The notes beneath the pieces are model-generated. The model saw only the letters and a program-made list of their open reading frames with translations. It searched no databases and was not told where the DNA came from. This document shows positions 18,954-28,017 of a stretch of DNA of 64,000 nt, piece after piece. Origin of the DNA: an uncultured Carboxylicivirga sp. (GTDB taxonomy: Bacteria > Bacteroidota > Bacteroidia > Bacteroidales > Marinilabiliaceae); NCBI GenBank assembly GCA_947503525.1, contig CANNEA010000010.1, positions 1-64,000 on the forward strand, written 5' to 3'. Position 1 is the first letter of the stretch. Each line of letters opens with the position of its first letter. The translations under genes and the position numbers were made by a program.

Positions 18954-18979
18954 AAAGGAAGCCAAATCTGACTTCCTTT
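18954..18979 (-). terminator. Terminator of the 71-residue protein gene
   Basis: An 8-bp stem (18954-18961 with 18972-18979) is followed on the - strand by a T-rich run through 18945. It lies just after the stop of the small gene at 19010 and before the ggt start, supporting the small gene as a separate transcription unit. Confidence 0.7.
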
Positions 18980-19009
18980 CTGTGTTCATCTATTAATAAT
19001 CAGGTATTA

Positions 19010-19225
19010 CTATGCCCTTGCCAATAAACTTTCAGGTCTGTTTAAATAATTATAGAATATGCCCATTAATAAATTATCATCCATATCCGGACTTATGGGA
19101 ATAACCAGGTCTGCAAATGTATCGGTAAATGAAATTTGCAATTCGTTTGTCTTTGGGAAATCAATACTACCAACCTTGTTGTGTGTTCGAATTTCTCCTA
19201 ATGCCGTTACTAAACTTATAACCAT
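19010..19225 (-). CDS. Small protein of unknown function (71 residues)
   Basis: This short open frame looks real for three reasons: a purine-rich AAAGGAAAG stands 4 bases before the ATG on the - strand, a good terminator follows the stop, and the composition is protein-like. The product is soluble, with no signal peptide or membrane segment. A beta-rich first half (MVISLVTALGEIRTH, ELQISFTDTF) leads to an acidic middle (PISPDMDDN) and a helical end. I do not recognise a family. The overlapping + strand frame at 19059-19247 lacks these signals. Confidence 0.55.
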   Translation of the reverse strand: MVISLVTALGEIRTHNKVGSIDFPKTNELQISFTDTFADLVIPISPDMDDNLLMGIFYNYLNRPESLLARA

Positions 19226-19650
19226 TTTCTTTCCTTTAAGCGATTAATTACCGTCCGCTTTTTTGCTGTTTTCCGAAAGTAAAATTAGTGTGCCGGTTCA
19301 ATTCAACCAAAGGAATCTAAGCGTTTTCCACTAGTGGATTATTTCTGAGGGTTAAGCTAAATATTGGAGCTGATGAATGAAAATGAGCTTACATGAATGC
19401 ACTAAAAACAAGGATAAACGAACTGCCGCTTCATTAAAAACCCACCTTATCAACTGACTATCTGTTCACTACACTATTTTAAACCAAAAACAGAATGGCT
19501 ATTTTTCATTATTAACCCAAAAGACTGATTCATTCATCATAAATCAGGTTTCATTTAAACAAAATACCAATTACTCGCTTTGAAATAGGGTAGCAACATA
19601 ATTGAATATACATTTGCGCAGAATTACTAATTTAGATAAAGTAACTTTTA
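19226..19650. other. Non-coding stretch before the TonB receptor
   Basis: No gene or strong hairpin is seen in these 425 bases. They hold the leader of the small - strand gene at one end and the probable promoter of the TonB receptor at the other. The middle is AT-rich with no obvious repeat. Confidence 0.5.
19579..19616 (+). promoter_or_regulatory. Possible promoter of the TonB receptor operon
   Basis: TACATTTG at 19609-19616 matches the -7 consensus 34 bases before the ATG. The nearest TTTG (19579-19582) is 26 bases upstream, longer than usual, so the -33 assignment is uncertain. Confidence 0.45.
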
Positions 19651-21963
19651 ATGCAGAAAAAATTTATTTGGCTATTAATGCTTTTGTTTCCATTCTTCAC
19701 TTTGGAAAGTGCACAAAACCAAAACAAATATACGATTAGCGGAAGGGTCAGCGAGGCTAGCAGTGGAGAAGACCTTGTTGGGGTAACAATCTACACTAAA
19801 GATCAATCAAATGGAACCATGACCAATACCTATGGGTTTTACTCCATAACATTACCTGAAGGCGATTACGAAATAGTCTATAGCTTCATTGGCTATGAAA
19901 ACCTTATAAAATCAATATCCTTACATAAAAACTTGTCCTTGGATGTCGCATTAAACTCCTCGGATACCGAGTTAGATGAAATAGTTGTTAATGCTGAAAA
20001 AAAAGATAAAAACCTGACTTCAATAAACATGGGTGTTGAAAAGCTCGATATGAAAGAAGTAGGAAAACTTCCTGTCCTTTTTGGAGAGAGAGATATTTTA
20101 AAGACTATTCAATTACTACCTGGCATAAGCACTGTTTCGGAAGGAGGAAACGGCTTTAGTGTAAGGGGTGGATCCATTGACCAAAACCTAATCCTCTTGG
20201 ATGAGGCTCCGGTTTACAGTGCCTCTCACCTAATGGGATTCTTCTCCGTTTTTAATCCCGATGCCATAAAAGGAATGACCGTCTACAAAGGCGGAATACC
20301 TGCCAACTATGGAGGACGTGCAGCTTCAGTTTTGGATATCTCAATGCGCGATGGCAATAAGAAGAAAGTTAGTGCATCTGGTGGAATAGGCCTGATTTCA
20401 TCCCGACTAACTCTTGAAGGCCCAATCATTAAAGATAAGATGTCTTTCATTGTCTCCGGAAGAAGAAGTTATGCAGATATAGCAGCAAAGGGTGCAGGAA
20501 TATTAACCTCAGAAGCTGATCTATACTTTTACGATTTGAATGCCAAACTCAATTATAAGATAAATGATAAGAACCGCATTTTTCTGTCAGGTTATTTTGG
20601 TCAGGATGATTTTGGTTTTGATGATTTAGGCATGAGTTGGGGCAACACCACGGCAACCTTACGATGGAACCATCTTTTCAGCAGCAAATTGTTTTCGAAC
20701 ACTACAGGCATCTATAGTAATTACGATTACGGATTTAACTTAGGAGAAACCGGAAGCATGTCTTCGGGCATTCGTGACATCGGATTTAAGCAGGACTTTA
20801 GCTGGTATGCCAATCCCAAAAGCACCATTAAGTTTGGCTTTGATGGCACCTATCACACCTTCTTCCCCGGAGAATTTTTATTTAGTGATAATAGTATTTC
20901 CGACATTCAAATTGATCAAAAACAAGCTCTTGAAACAGCCGTATACATCACCAATCAGCATAAACTATCTTCAAAATTATCCGCCGATTATGGACTAAGG
21001 TTATCTATGTTTAATCAGTTGGGCAAAGGGAGCAACACCGTTTACGATGATGACAACATTATTATTGAGCAAGAAAATTTTGGCAAGGGAGAAATCATGC
21101 AAACCTATTTTGAACCCGAACCACGGATTGCACTTAACTACAGGTTAAATGATTTAAGTTCAGCTAAAATTTCTTACAATCGGATGGCTCAATACATGCA
21201 CATGCTCTCCAATAGTACATCCGGTCAACCAACCGACACATGGATGCCAAGTACCTCAAATATAAAACCAACAACCGTTAATCAATATTCTCTGGGTTAT
21301 TTTCGCAATTTTAAGGATAACCAATTCGAGTTTTCCATTGAATCCTATTACAAATCAATGAATGACATTACAGATTATAAGGATGGTACAGAAGTTATGC
21401 TGAACGAAGATATTGAGTCCTATATTCTGCAAGGCATGGGAAGAAGTTATGGTGCCGAATTTTATTTGAAAAAGAAATATGGCAAACTTACAGGTTGGCT
21501 CAGCTATACCCTATCCAAGACGGAAAATCAAATTGATGGAATCAATTATGGACAGTGGTATGATTCACCCTACGATAAAACACATGATATTTCAATTGTA
21601 GCAAGTTATCAGATTTCGAAACGCGTCTCGCTCTCAACCAACTGGGTATATTATACCGGCAATGCCGTGACTTTCCCAAGTGGTAAGTATGAATTTGATG
21701 GTAAACAAATTCCTTATTATACAGAAAGAAATGGATATAGAATGCCCGATTACCATCGTTTGGATTTAAACTTGCATTTGGACGGCAAAGGCAAAAAACG
21801 CTTTAGTTCGAGTTGGGATTTTTCAATTTATAATGTGTACAATCAAATGAACGCTTACTCAATTAACTTTCGTGAAAGCTCAACAGAACCAGGTACAACC
21901 GAAGCTGTTAAATTGAGTTTATTCGGCATTGTACCTTCAATAACCTGGAACTTTAAGTTTTAA
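19651..21963 (+). CDS. TonB-dependent receptor with carboxypeptidase-like N domain
   Basis: This is an outer-membrane active transporter. A signal peptide (1-21) is followed by a CarboxypepD_reg-like beta sandwich (about 28-115, YTISGRVSEASSGEDLVGVTI), a plug domain (about 120-235, with LPGISTVSEGGNGFSVRGGS), and a 22-strand barrel ending in an aromatic-terminated strand (TWNFKF). At 770 residues it is shorter than SusC proteins (about 1000) and lacks the SusD partner, so it is not a typical polysaccharide importer. The next gene, 16 bases on, is a DUF4249 lipoprotein, a pairing common in Bacteroidota. The substrate is unknown; siderophores, peptides or other small ligands are possible. Confidence 0.92.
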   Translation: MQKKFIWLLMLLFPFFTLESAQNQNKYTISGRVSEASSGEDLVGVTIYTKDQSNGTMTNTYGFYSITLPEGDYEIVYSFIGYENLIKSISLHKNLSLDVALNSSDTELDEIVVNAEKKDKNLTSINMGVEKLDMKEVGKLPVLFGERDILKTIQLLPGISTVSEGGNGFSVRGGSIDQNLILLDEAPVYSASHLMGFFSVFNPDAIKGMTVYKGGIPANYGGRAASVLDISMRDGNKKKVSASGGIGLISSRLTLEGPIIKDKMSFIVSGRRSYADIAAKGAGILTSEADLYFYDLNAKLNYKINDKNRIFLSGYFGQDDFGFDDLGMSWGNTTATLRWNHLFSSKLFSNTTGIYSNYDYGFNLGETGSMSSGIRDIGFKQDFSWYANPKSTIKFGFDGTYHTFFPGEFLFSDNSISDIQIDQKQALETAVYITNQHKLSSKLSADYGLRLSMFNQLGKGSNTVYDDDNIIIEQENFGKGEIMQTYFEPEPRIALNYRLNDLSSAKISYNRMAQYMHMLSNSTSGQPTDTWMPSTSNIKPTTVNQYSLGYFRNFKDNQFEFSIESYYKSMNDITDYKDGTEVMLNEDIESYILQGMGRSYGAEFYLKKKYGKLTGWLSYTLSKTENQIDGINYGQWYDSPYDKTHDISIVASYQISKRVSLSTNWVYYTGNAVTFPSGKYEFDGKQIPYYTERNGYRMPDYHRLDLNLHLDGKGKKRFSSSWDFSIYNVYNQMNAYSINFRESSTEPGTTEAVKLSLFGIVPSITWNFKF

Positions 21964-21979
21964 ACTAGAAATCAGTTTT

Positions 21980-22780
21980 ATGAAATATCTATATATCACA
22001 TCAGCAATAATATTCCTTATCTCCTTCTACGCTTGCGAAAATGTAATAGACATTGACCTGAACAGTTCTAATCCGGCATTGGTTGCTGATGCATTTATCG
22101 AACCCAATAAAGCGGCTTCTTTATCACTGAACTATACAGCTGACTACTTCGGAACAGATGAACCAAAATACGAAGGTAATGCTGAAGTTGTAATAACCAG
22201 TTCTAATGGCAATTCAGAAGCATTGCAACACCGAGGAAATGGTATATATACAGGTAATCTTCTAAAAGGGCAAGTTGGACAAAACTATGAATTGAGTATA
22301 AAACTTGGAGATGAAGAATATCTTGGATCAACGGAATTGTTAACTCCTACGTCCATTCTTGAACTTGACTTTGTAGAAGCAAGTGGCCCCGGGAGCACTC
22401 GAGGCGATGATGCGTATAATTTAATCATTTTATTTACTAACAACGTCGATGAAGAAAACTATTACCTTTTAAAGTACTTTATGAATGATGAGATCGTTGA
22501 ACATCAATTTACTGCACTACCCGCTGAATTTATCGGCAATACTGAAGTTGTCCAATATGATCCTCTTTTTCCGGTATATGAAAAAGGCGATAAGGTAAGA
22601 GTTGAAATTTTTTCAATTGACGAGGGCACCTATACCTATTACAGCCAACTCCAGGAAATTACTAGAGGACGAGGTGGAAGTTCCACACCTTACAATCCGC
22701 AATCCAATATGGGTAACGATATCCTGGGGTATTTTAGAGCCTGGTCGATGGATAGCAAAACCATTACAATAAATCCATAA
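21980..22780 (+). CDS. DUF4249 lipoprotein partner of the TonB receptor
   Basis: This 266-residue lipoprotein has a signal peptide ending in the lipobox SFYAC. The mature start CENVIDIDLNSSNPALVADAF is a DUF4249 signature, followed by Ig-like beta strands (VVITSSNGNSEALQ, GNGIYTGNL, YELSIKLGDEEY). DUF4249 proteins are found encoded directly after receptors of this type and are thought to sit on the outer membrane as accessory subunits. Their biochemical role is not established. The 16-base gap indicates co-transcription. It has no SusD-like TPR fold. Confidence 0.85.
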   Translation: MKYLYITSAIIFLISFYACENVIDIDLNSSNPALVADAFIEPNKAASLSLNYTADYFGTDEPKYEGNAEVVITSSNGNSEALQHRGNGIYTGNLLKGQVGQNYELSIKLGDEEYLGSTELLTPTSILELDFVEASGPGSTRGDDAYNLIILFTNNVDEENYYLLKYFMNDEIVEHQFTALPAEFIGNTEVVQYDPLFPVYEKGDKVRVEIFSIDEGTYTYYSQLQEITRGRGGSSTPYNPQSNMGNDILGYFRAWSMDSKTITINP

Positions 22781-22859
22781 GGCTAAATTTCTCCATCCAC
22801 AAAAGATATTTTTATATCGTATACACAGTTTATTTTTACTGAATTATGGGGAGTTTTTT

Positions 22860-22867
22860 TACCTTTG
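22860..22867 (+). promoter_or_regulatory. Possible -7 element for the M23 peptidase gene
   Basis: TACCTTTG matches TAnnTTTG and lies 26 bases before the ATG. No clear -33 TTTG is present at the right distance. Confidence 0.4.
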
Positions 22868-22893
22868 CTTCCATTGATTTTTTAAAAGAATAA

Positions 22894-23772
22894 ATGGCTG
22901 ATATAGATAAAAAGAAAAAACTGGTCGAAAAATTGCGATTCAAATATCGACTCGCCATTTTTAATGAACAAACCTTTGAAGAGGTGTTTGGAATGCGTCT
23001 CTCCAGACTTAACGTTTTCTTTTCCATTGGTGTTTCTTCTGTTTTGCTCATTATTTTTGTCATTTATTTAATTGCTTTCACCGGCCTAAGGGAATATATA
23101 CCAGGTTATCCATCAGGGCTGGAGCGACGATTAATCATTCAAAACTCACAACGTGTTGACAGCCTCATTCTCGAAATAGAAAAGCGTGATCGTTTTTTCA
23201 GAGATATCAGAGCCATCATGTCTGGTGAAACACCAGAAGGAGCAACATCTGAGGACGAGATTAAAAACAATCCCGTTAGTAGCAGCAAGGTTTCATTTAA
23301 AAAATCAGAAGAAGATTCCATTTTTAGAGAGCAAGTAGAACGGGAAGAGAAGTTTAATTTATCTGCCTTTGAGCCTGGCAATACTAATTTTGAACTTGAA
23401 CATCGCTTTTTATTTACGCCTCTCAAAGGTGTGGTTGTAAACAAATTTGGCGAATCGCAAGGCCATTACGGTGTTGATATCGTTGCTGAAGAAGGTGCCA
23501 GAGTAAGTGCAGTTCTTGATGGTACTGTAATATTTACGGGATGGACCGTCGAAACAGGTTATGTAGTTCAGATACAACACTCCAATAATTTAATCTCCTT
23601 TTACAAACATAACGAACGCTTACTCAAAAGCATGGGCGATAAAGTTCAGGCTGGAGAAGCAATTGCACATGTTGGCAATTCAGGAGAACTTACTACCGGA
23701 CCTCACTTACATTTCGAATTATGGTACAATGGTGTGGCCATTGATGCCGAACAATACATGTCGTTTGATTAA
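22894..23772 (+). CDS. Membrane-anchored M23 (LytM) metallopeptidase
   Basis: This 292-residue protein has a cytoplasmic N-terminal segment of about 45 residues, one membrane helix (about 46-68), a short coiled-coil-like periplasmic stalk, and a C-terminal LytM domain (about 170-290). Zinc ligands of M23 enzymes are visible: His and Asp in GHYGVD and the HLHF motif in PHLHFELW. It should therefore cut peptidoglycan cross-bridges or peptides, unlike the inactive LytM activators. It probably works in cell-wall remodelling. dxr follows after 29 bases and may be co-transcribed. Confidence 0.88.
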   Translation: MADIDKKKKLVEKLRFKYRLAIFNEQTFEEVFGMRLSRLNVFFSIGVSSVLLIIFVIYLIAFTGLREYIPGYPSGLERRLIIQNSQRVDSLILEIEKRDRFFRDIRAIMSGETPEGATSEDEIKNNPVSSSKVSFKKSEEDSIFREQVEREEKFNLSAFEPGNTNFELEHRFLFTPLKGVVVNKFGESQGHYGVDIVAEEGARVSAVLDGTVIFTGWTVETGYVVQIQHSNNLISFYKHNERLLKSMGDKVQAGEAIAHVGNSGELTTGPHLHFELWYNGVAIDAEQYMSFD

Positions 23773-23801
23773 CGACAAATATGAAAGTACAGATTTAGTT
23801 G

Positions 23802-24962
23802 ATGTTGAAAAAAATAGCAATTCTTGGATCCACGGGATCTATTGGCAAGCAAACTTTAGAAGTTATTGAGCAACACCCAGATAATTTTGTTGTTGAAGTT
23901 TTGACAGCAAACAATAGTGCAGAGCTCTTAATTGAACAAGCATTAAAATACCAACCTAATACGGTTGTTATTGCCAACAAAGAAAAATACAATCAGGTAA
24001 GCGAAGCATTAGCATCTACTGATATTAAGGTGTATGCAGGTAGTGAAGCCATTTCGCAAGTGGCTCAAATGGGTGAAATTGATATTGTATTAACAGCAAT
24101 GGTAGGTTTCTCAGGACTGCTACCAACAGTTAATGCCATTAAAGCGGGTAAACAAATTGCTCTGGCCAATAAGGAAACTTTAGTGGTGGCCGGTGATCTT
24201 ATCACAAAATTGGCTTTAGAAAATAAGGTTAGCATATTACCGGTCGACTCTGAGCATTCGGCAATTTTCCAATGCCTTGTTGGTGAGTTTCATAATCCTA
24301 TTGAAAAAATATATCTGACCGCCTCCGGGGGCCCATTTCGAGGAAAAGATGTAGAATTCCTTAGAAAAGTAACGCGTTGTCAGGCTTTGAATCATCCGAA
24401 TTGGACCATGGGCGATAAGATCACTATTGACAGCGCCTCATTAATGAATAAAGGGCTGGAAGCCATTGAAGCCAAGTGGTTATTCGATCTTAAACCCGAA
24501 CAAATTGAGATAGTAGTACATCCTCAGTCGATAGTACATTCATTAGTGCAATTTGAAGATGGATCGATGAAGGCACAAATGGGATTACCCGATATGCGCT
24601 TACCAATTCAATATGCACTTTCTTTTCCAAAACGCTTAAAAGTAAGTTTTGAACGGTTTAACTTCCTGGATTATCCTTCCTTGACTTTTGAAAGTGCAGA
24701 CATTAATGTATTCCGCAATCTCAGTCTGGCATATCAAGCCATGCATAAAGCTGGAAACATGCCATGCATCTTAAATGCTGCCAACGAAATTGCCGTTGAC
24801 AACTTCCTGAATAGAAAAATTGGTTTTATCGAGATGTCGGATATCATAGAAAAAACGATGGAGAAGTCAACATTTATAGCTAGTCCAACGTTTGATGATT
24901 ACCTACAATCCAATAGCGAAGCTCGTGAACTGGCGACGCAAATAATAATGAAAAAGAAATAA
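23802..24962 (+). CDS. dxr: 1-deoxy-D-xylulose 5-phosphate reductoisomerase
   Basis: This enzyme catalyses the NADPH-dependent conversion of DXP to 2-C-methyl-D-erythritol 4-phosphate, the committed step of the MEP isoprenoid pathway. Its 386 residues fit the family. The NADPH site GSTGSIGKQTLE lies near residue 8, ANKETLVVAG near 122, the metal-binding VDSEHSAIFQ near 148, and NHPNWTMGDKITIDSASLMN near 200. A TTG precedes the ATG by one codon, and I chose the ATG at 23802. It sits between the M23 peptidase and rseP genes on the same strand; the dxr-rseP order is common in bacteria. Confidence 0.97.
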   Translation: MLKKIAILGSTGSIGKQTLEVIEQHPDNFVVEVLTANNSAELLIEQALKYQPNTVVIANKEKYNQVSEALASTDIKVYAGSEAISQVAQMGEIDIVLTAMVGFSGLLPTVNAIKAGKQIALANKETLVVAGDLITKLALENKVSILPVDSEHSAIFQCLVGEFHNPIEKIYLTASGGPFRGKDVEFLRKVTRCQALNHPNWTMGDKITIDSASLMNKGLEAIEAKWLFDLKPEQIEIVVHPQSIVHSLVQFEDGSMKAQMGLPDMRLPIQYALSFPKRLKVSFERFNFLDYPSLTFESADINVFRNLSLAYQAMHKAGNMPCILNAANEIAVDNFLNRKIGFIEMSDIIEKTMEKSTFIASPTFDDYLQSNSEARELATQIIMKKK

Positions 24963-25064
24963 GGTATTTAACCAATATCTATCAATTAAACCTCACCATT
25001 TTTTAAAGACTCCAATTAAAAGTAATATGGTGCTTTATATAAGCGTGGTTTAATCTGAAAAAGA

Positions 25065-25072
25065 TATATTTG
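25065..25072 (+). promoter_or_regulatory. Possible -7 element for rseP
   Basis: TATATTTG is a perfect TAnnTTTG match 26 bases before the rseP ATG. The -33 box is not clear. Confidence 0.45.
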
Positions 25073-25098
25073 TTGCTTAATTTGAAAATAGACTATTA

Positions 25099-26418
25099 AT
25101 GGAAATTTTTATAAAAACTGTTCAATTAATACTTAGCTTATCCTTATTGGTGATACTTCACGAATTTGGACACTTCTTTTTTGCCCGGCTATTTAACACG
25201 AGGGTAGAGAAGTTTTACTTGTTTTTCAATCCTTGGTTTACACTCTTTAAATTCAAAAAGGGTGATACTGAATACGGTGTTGGATGGCTACCACTTGGTG
25301 GATATGTCAAGATATCCGGTATGATTGATGAATCGATGGACAAAGAGGCCATGGCACAACCTCCACAGCCTTGGGAGTTCAGAGCTAAACCTGCATGGCA
25401 ACGCCTGTTGATTATGGTAGGTGGTGTTTTAGTTAATTTTATTACAGCCCTATTTATTTTCTGGATGATTCTATACAAATGGGGAGAATCATATGTTCCC
25501 GTTGAATCAGCCAAGTTTGGACTGCATTATCATGAAGTAGCCAAGGATTTAGGCCTTAAGGATGGTGATTTAGTTTTAAAGGTAGATGATCTAGAGGTTG
25601 AGCGCACTAATGACATTGCTAAATTCATTCTTCTCGAAGATGCTTCAACGCTTACTGCACGACGAGGAAATGAAACCATAACCTTAAATATTCCTGAAGA
25701 TTACGATCAGAAAATGATTGCCAGGGAAGTCCGGGATTTTGCGGCAATACGTATCCCTACCGTTGTTGACGAAGTTGTTGACGGCTCTCATGCCAGTAAA
25801 GCTGGAATGCAGGTTGGAGATAGCATTGTTTCTGTAAATGGTCAAGCTACCGCCTTTTTTCATGAACTAACTACTTCATTAGGTGAAAACAGTGAAAAAA
25901 CCATTGACCTTGGTGTTTATCGGAATGGAGAATTGCTAACACTTCAAACAGAAGTAAGTAAACAAGGAACTCTTGGTTTTATCAGAAAAAACCCTGGTCA
26001 TTATGTTGAACTTCACACCTATGAATATGGATTTTGGGAAGCATTGCCAAAAGGAATTGACATGGGCTTCAATATTTTAGTTGGTTACGTTAAGCAACTA
26101 AAACTAATCTTCACCAAAGAAGGAGTAAAACAAGTAGGTGGATTTGGAGCAATGGGTAAATTGTTTCCGGCTACCTGGAGTTGGTACACATTCTGGTTTA
26201 ATACAGGCTTAATTTCATTGATCTTAGCCTTTATGAATATATTACCAATACCTGCCCTGGATGGTGGACATGTTCTGTTTTTATTCTATGAAATTATAAC
26301 CGGACGTAAACCGGGTGAAAAGTTTATGGAGTACGCTCAAATAACGGGAATGATTCTTTTATTAGGACTTCTATTATTTGCAAATGGAAATGATATCTTT
26401 AAAGCCTTCTTTAAGTAA
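25099..26418 (+). CDS. rseP: RIP site-2 metalloprotease RseP
   Basis: This intramembrane zinc protease (M50B) cleaves anti-sigma factors or signal peptides within the inner membrane. The zinc motif HEFGH is at residues 21-25 in the first membrane helix, and the third ligand is in NILPIPALDGGH near the C terminus. Two PDZ domains lie between (about 140-205 and 215-300). Hydrophobic helices flank them, including VGGVLVNFITALFIFWMIL. Length (439) fits. It has a probable own promoter and is followed after 40 bases by tatA. Confidence 0.95.
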   Translation: MEIFIKTVQLILSLSLLVILHEFGHFFFARLFNTRVEKFYLFFNPWFTLFKFKKGDTEYGVGWLPLGGYVKISGMIDESMDKEAMAQPPQPWEFRAKPAWQRLLIMVGGVLVNFITALFIFWMILYKWGESYVPVESAKFGLHYHEVAKDLGLKDGDLVLKVDDLEVERTNDIAKFILLEDASTLTARRGNETITLNIPEDYDQKMIAREVRDFAAIRIPTVVDEVVDGSHASKAGMQVGDSIVSVNGQATAFFHELTTSLGENSEKTIDLGVYRNGELLTLQTEVSKQGTLGFIRKNPGHYVELHTYEYGFWEALPKGIDMGFNILVGYVKQLKLIFTKEGVKQVGGFGAMGKLFPATWSWYTFWFNTGLISLILAFMNILPIPALDGGHVLFLFYEIITGRKPGEKFMEYAQITGMILLLGLLLFANGNDIFKAFFK

Positions 26419-26429
26419 GGGCAAATTAT

Positions 26430-26437
26430 TAAATTTG
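26430..26437 (+). promoter_or_regulatory. Possible -7 element for tatA
   Basis: TAAATTTG matches TAnnTTTG and lies 21 bases before the tatA ATG. The -33 region is unclear, so tatA may instead be read from rseP. Confidence 0.35.
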
Positions 26438-26458
26438 TAGTAACAAAAACTTATTATA

Positions 26459-26677
26459 ATGGATTCAGCTAACGTAATATTGTGGGCACTGCCAGGTGGA
26501 CCGGAATGGATATTAATCATATTGGCTTTAGTACTTTTATTCGGAGGTCGCAAAATTCCTGAATTAATGAAAGGACTTGGACAGGGAATGAAAGAGTTTA
26601 AGAAAGCCCGTAATGAAGAAGCCACAGATAAATCATCGGATAAGAGTGAAAAAATTGATGATAAGTCTGCTGAATAA
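26459..26677 (+). CDS. tatA: Twin-arginine translocase subunit TatA/TatE
   Basis: This 72-residue component forms the oligomeric pore of the Tat system for folded proteins. It has one N-terminal membrane helix (about 15-33, [14 protein letters not shown]), the hinge [20 protein letters not shown] with the conserved FG and a Lys-rich amphipathic helix, and a charged, disordered tail rich in Lys, Asp and Ser. TatB-like proteins are longer, so TatA is preferred. No tatC is in the window. A good terminator follows at 26715-26741. Confidence 0.93.
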   Translation: MDSANVILWALPGGPEWILIILALVLLFGGRKIPELMKGLGQGMKEFKKARNEEATDKSSDKSEKIDDKSAE

Positions 26678-26714
26678 GGCAGACAATTGTCTATAAACCA
26701 TTTATCAGATATTT

Positions 26715-26741
26715 AGGCCGGCCCTCAATGAGGATTGGCCT
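26715..26741 (+). terminator. Intrinsic terminator after tatA
   Basis: A 5-bp outer stem (26715-26719 with 26737-26741) and an inner 4-bp stem (CCTC/GAGG) joined by G-U pairs form a long hairpin followed by TTTTT. It ends the tatA transcript, so the next gene starts separately. Confidence 0.75.
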
Positions 26742-26785
26742 TTTTGCATAATTAAGGACTGGCGTTTAAATTAATGCTTAAGTAG

Positions 26786-27985
26786 ATGAGGATTATTGTT
26801 GCGTTAATATTTTGGTGTGCCATGCAAGCTGCAGTTGGGCAAGTGAGTAGTGGAGATGCATTACCGCATTACCCGGATTGGATGTACCAAAAGCGACTGG
26901 AAGAACTAGGTAAAAAAACATCCATTCAGCTGGATTACAACGCACAAATCCAAGCCTATATTGAAGTATATACAGTAAAGCGCCGCGATCACCTCGCTAA
27001 TATTATTGGTCGTTCCGAATTGTACTTTCCTTTATTTGAGGAATATTTGGCCAAATATGATCTTCCACTTGAATTAAAATATCTGGCAATAGTTGAGTCA
27101 GCATTAGACCCTAAGGCTAAATCAAAATCAGGTGCCATGGGGCTTTGGCAATTTTTATATCATGCCTCTCGCATGTTTGATCTTAAGATCGACACATATG
27201 TTGATGAACGTTGCGATCCGGTCAAAAGCACTGAAGCTGCCTGTAAGTATTTACGTTACCTCTACCAGAATTTAAACGATTGGCAGTTGGCTCTGGCAGC
27301 CTACAATGGTGGAATAGGCGTTGTTCAAAAAGCCATTGAGCGCTCAGGTGGAAAAACTAATTTTTGGGAACTACAACCCTACCTTCCGGCCGAAGTTAAA
27401 AGTTATGTACCCGCCTTTATTGCTGTCAATTATGTGATGAATAACTATAGCCGTCATGATATTGTAGCAAAAGCACCACCCATCAGGTTCAATGAGGTTG
27501 ATACAGTATTTGTAAATAAACCGCTTAACTTTAAGCAGATTAGCAGTGCTTCTGGAACATCAATTGATATTATTCGGTGGCTCAATCCATCCTTTTCAAA
27601 AGACTATATTCCGAGTTCCGAACAACCAGTTCGTATCTTCCTCCCTAAAAAAGACATTGTAAACTTTGTTAAGGCCGAAAAAGATTTAAAAGAAGCGAAA
27701 GGACCTTTGGTACATGTAAGACCTGTTGGCGATAAACAAGGCCGTGAACAAGTCATACATAAAGTCAATAAAGGGGAATTTTTTCATAAAATAGCCATTA
27801 ATTATCAATGCCGGATAAGTGATGTTATGCTTTGGAATAAAATGAAATCCAGAAAACTATTGGTTGGACAAAACCTTACAGTTTGGCAACCTCAGCAAGA
27901 GGAGCGCTACTTTTTTGTAATCAATGAATATCTGGAGCCTGAAAAGCTAATGTGGAAAGAAAGCTTACTGGCTAAAGAGAAATAA
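26786..27985 (+). CDS. Lytic transglycosylase with LysM domains (MltD-like)
   Basis: This periplasmic muramidase cleaves peptidoglycan glycan strands to give 1,6-anhydromuramyl ends. A signal peptide (1-18, AAVGQ) is followed by an SLT domain (about 85-215) with the catalytic Glu in VESALDPKAKSKSGAMGLWQ and the AAYNGG motif. A weak LysM-like segment (about 245-295) and a clearer C-terminal LysM (about 328-372, VNKGEFFHKIAINYQCRISD) bind glycan. The layout is that of MltD-type enzymes but without a lipobox. The next gene, a DUF4837 lipoprotein, begins 32 bases later. Confidence 0.9.
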   Translation: MRIIVALIFWCAMQAAVGQVSSGDALPHYPDWMYQKRLEELGKKTSIQLDYNAQIQAYIEVYTVKRRDHLANIIGRSELYFPLFEEYLAKYDLPLELKYLAIVESALDPKAKSKSGAMGLWQFLYHASRMFDLKIDTYVDERCDPVKSTEAACKYLRYLYQNLNDWQLALAAYNGGIGVVQKAIERSGGKTNFWELQPYLPAEVKSYVPAFIAVNYVMNNYSRHDIVAKAPPIRFNEVDTVFVNKPLNFKQISSASGTSIDIIRWLNPSFSKDYIPSSEQPVRIFLPKKDIVNFVKAEKDLKEAKGPLVHVRPVGDKQGREQVIHKVNKGEFFHKIAINYQCRISDVMLWNKMKSRKLLVGQNLTVWQPQQEERYFFVINEYLEPEKLMWKESLLAKEK

Positions 27986-28017
27986 CAATACGGGTTAAAT
28001 CATTATACTAAACTATT

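Noticed and set aside
19651-22780. SusC/SusD-type polysaccharide import pair
   Set aside because: The receiver is too short for SusC and the partner is a DUF4249 lipoprotein, not a SusD TPR protein.
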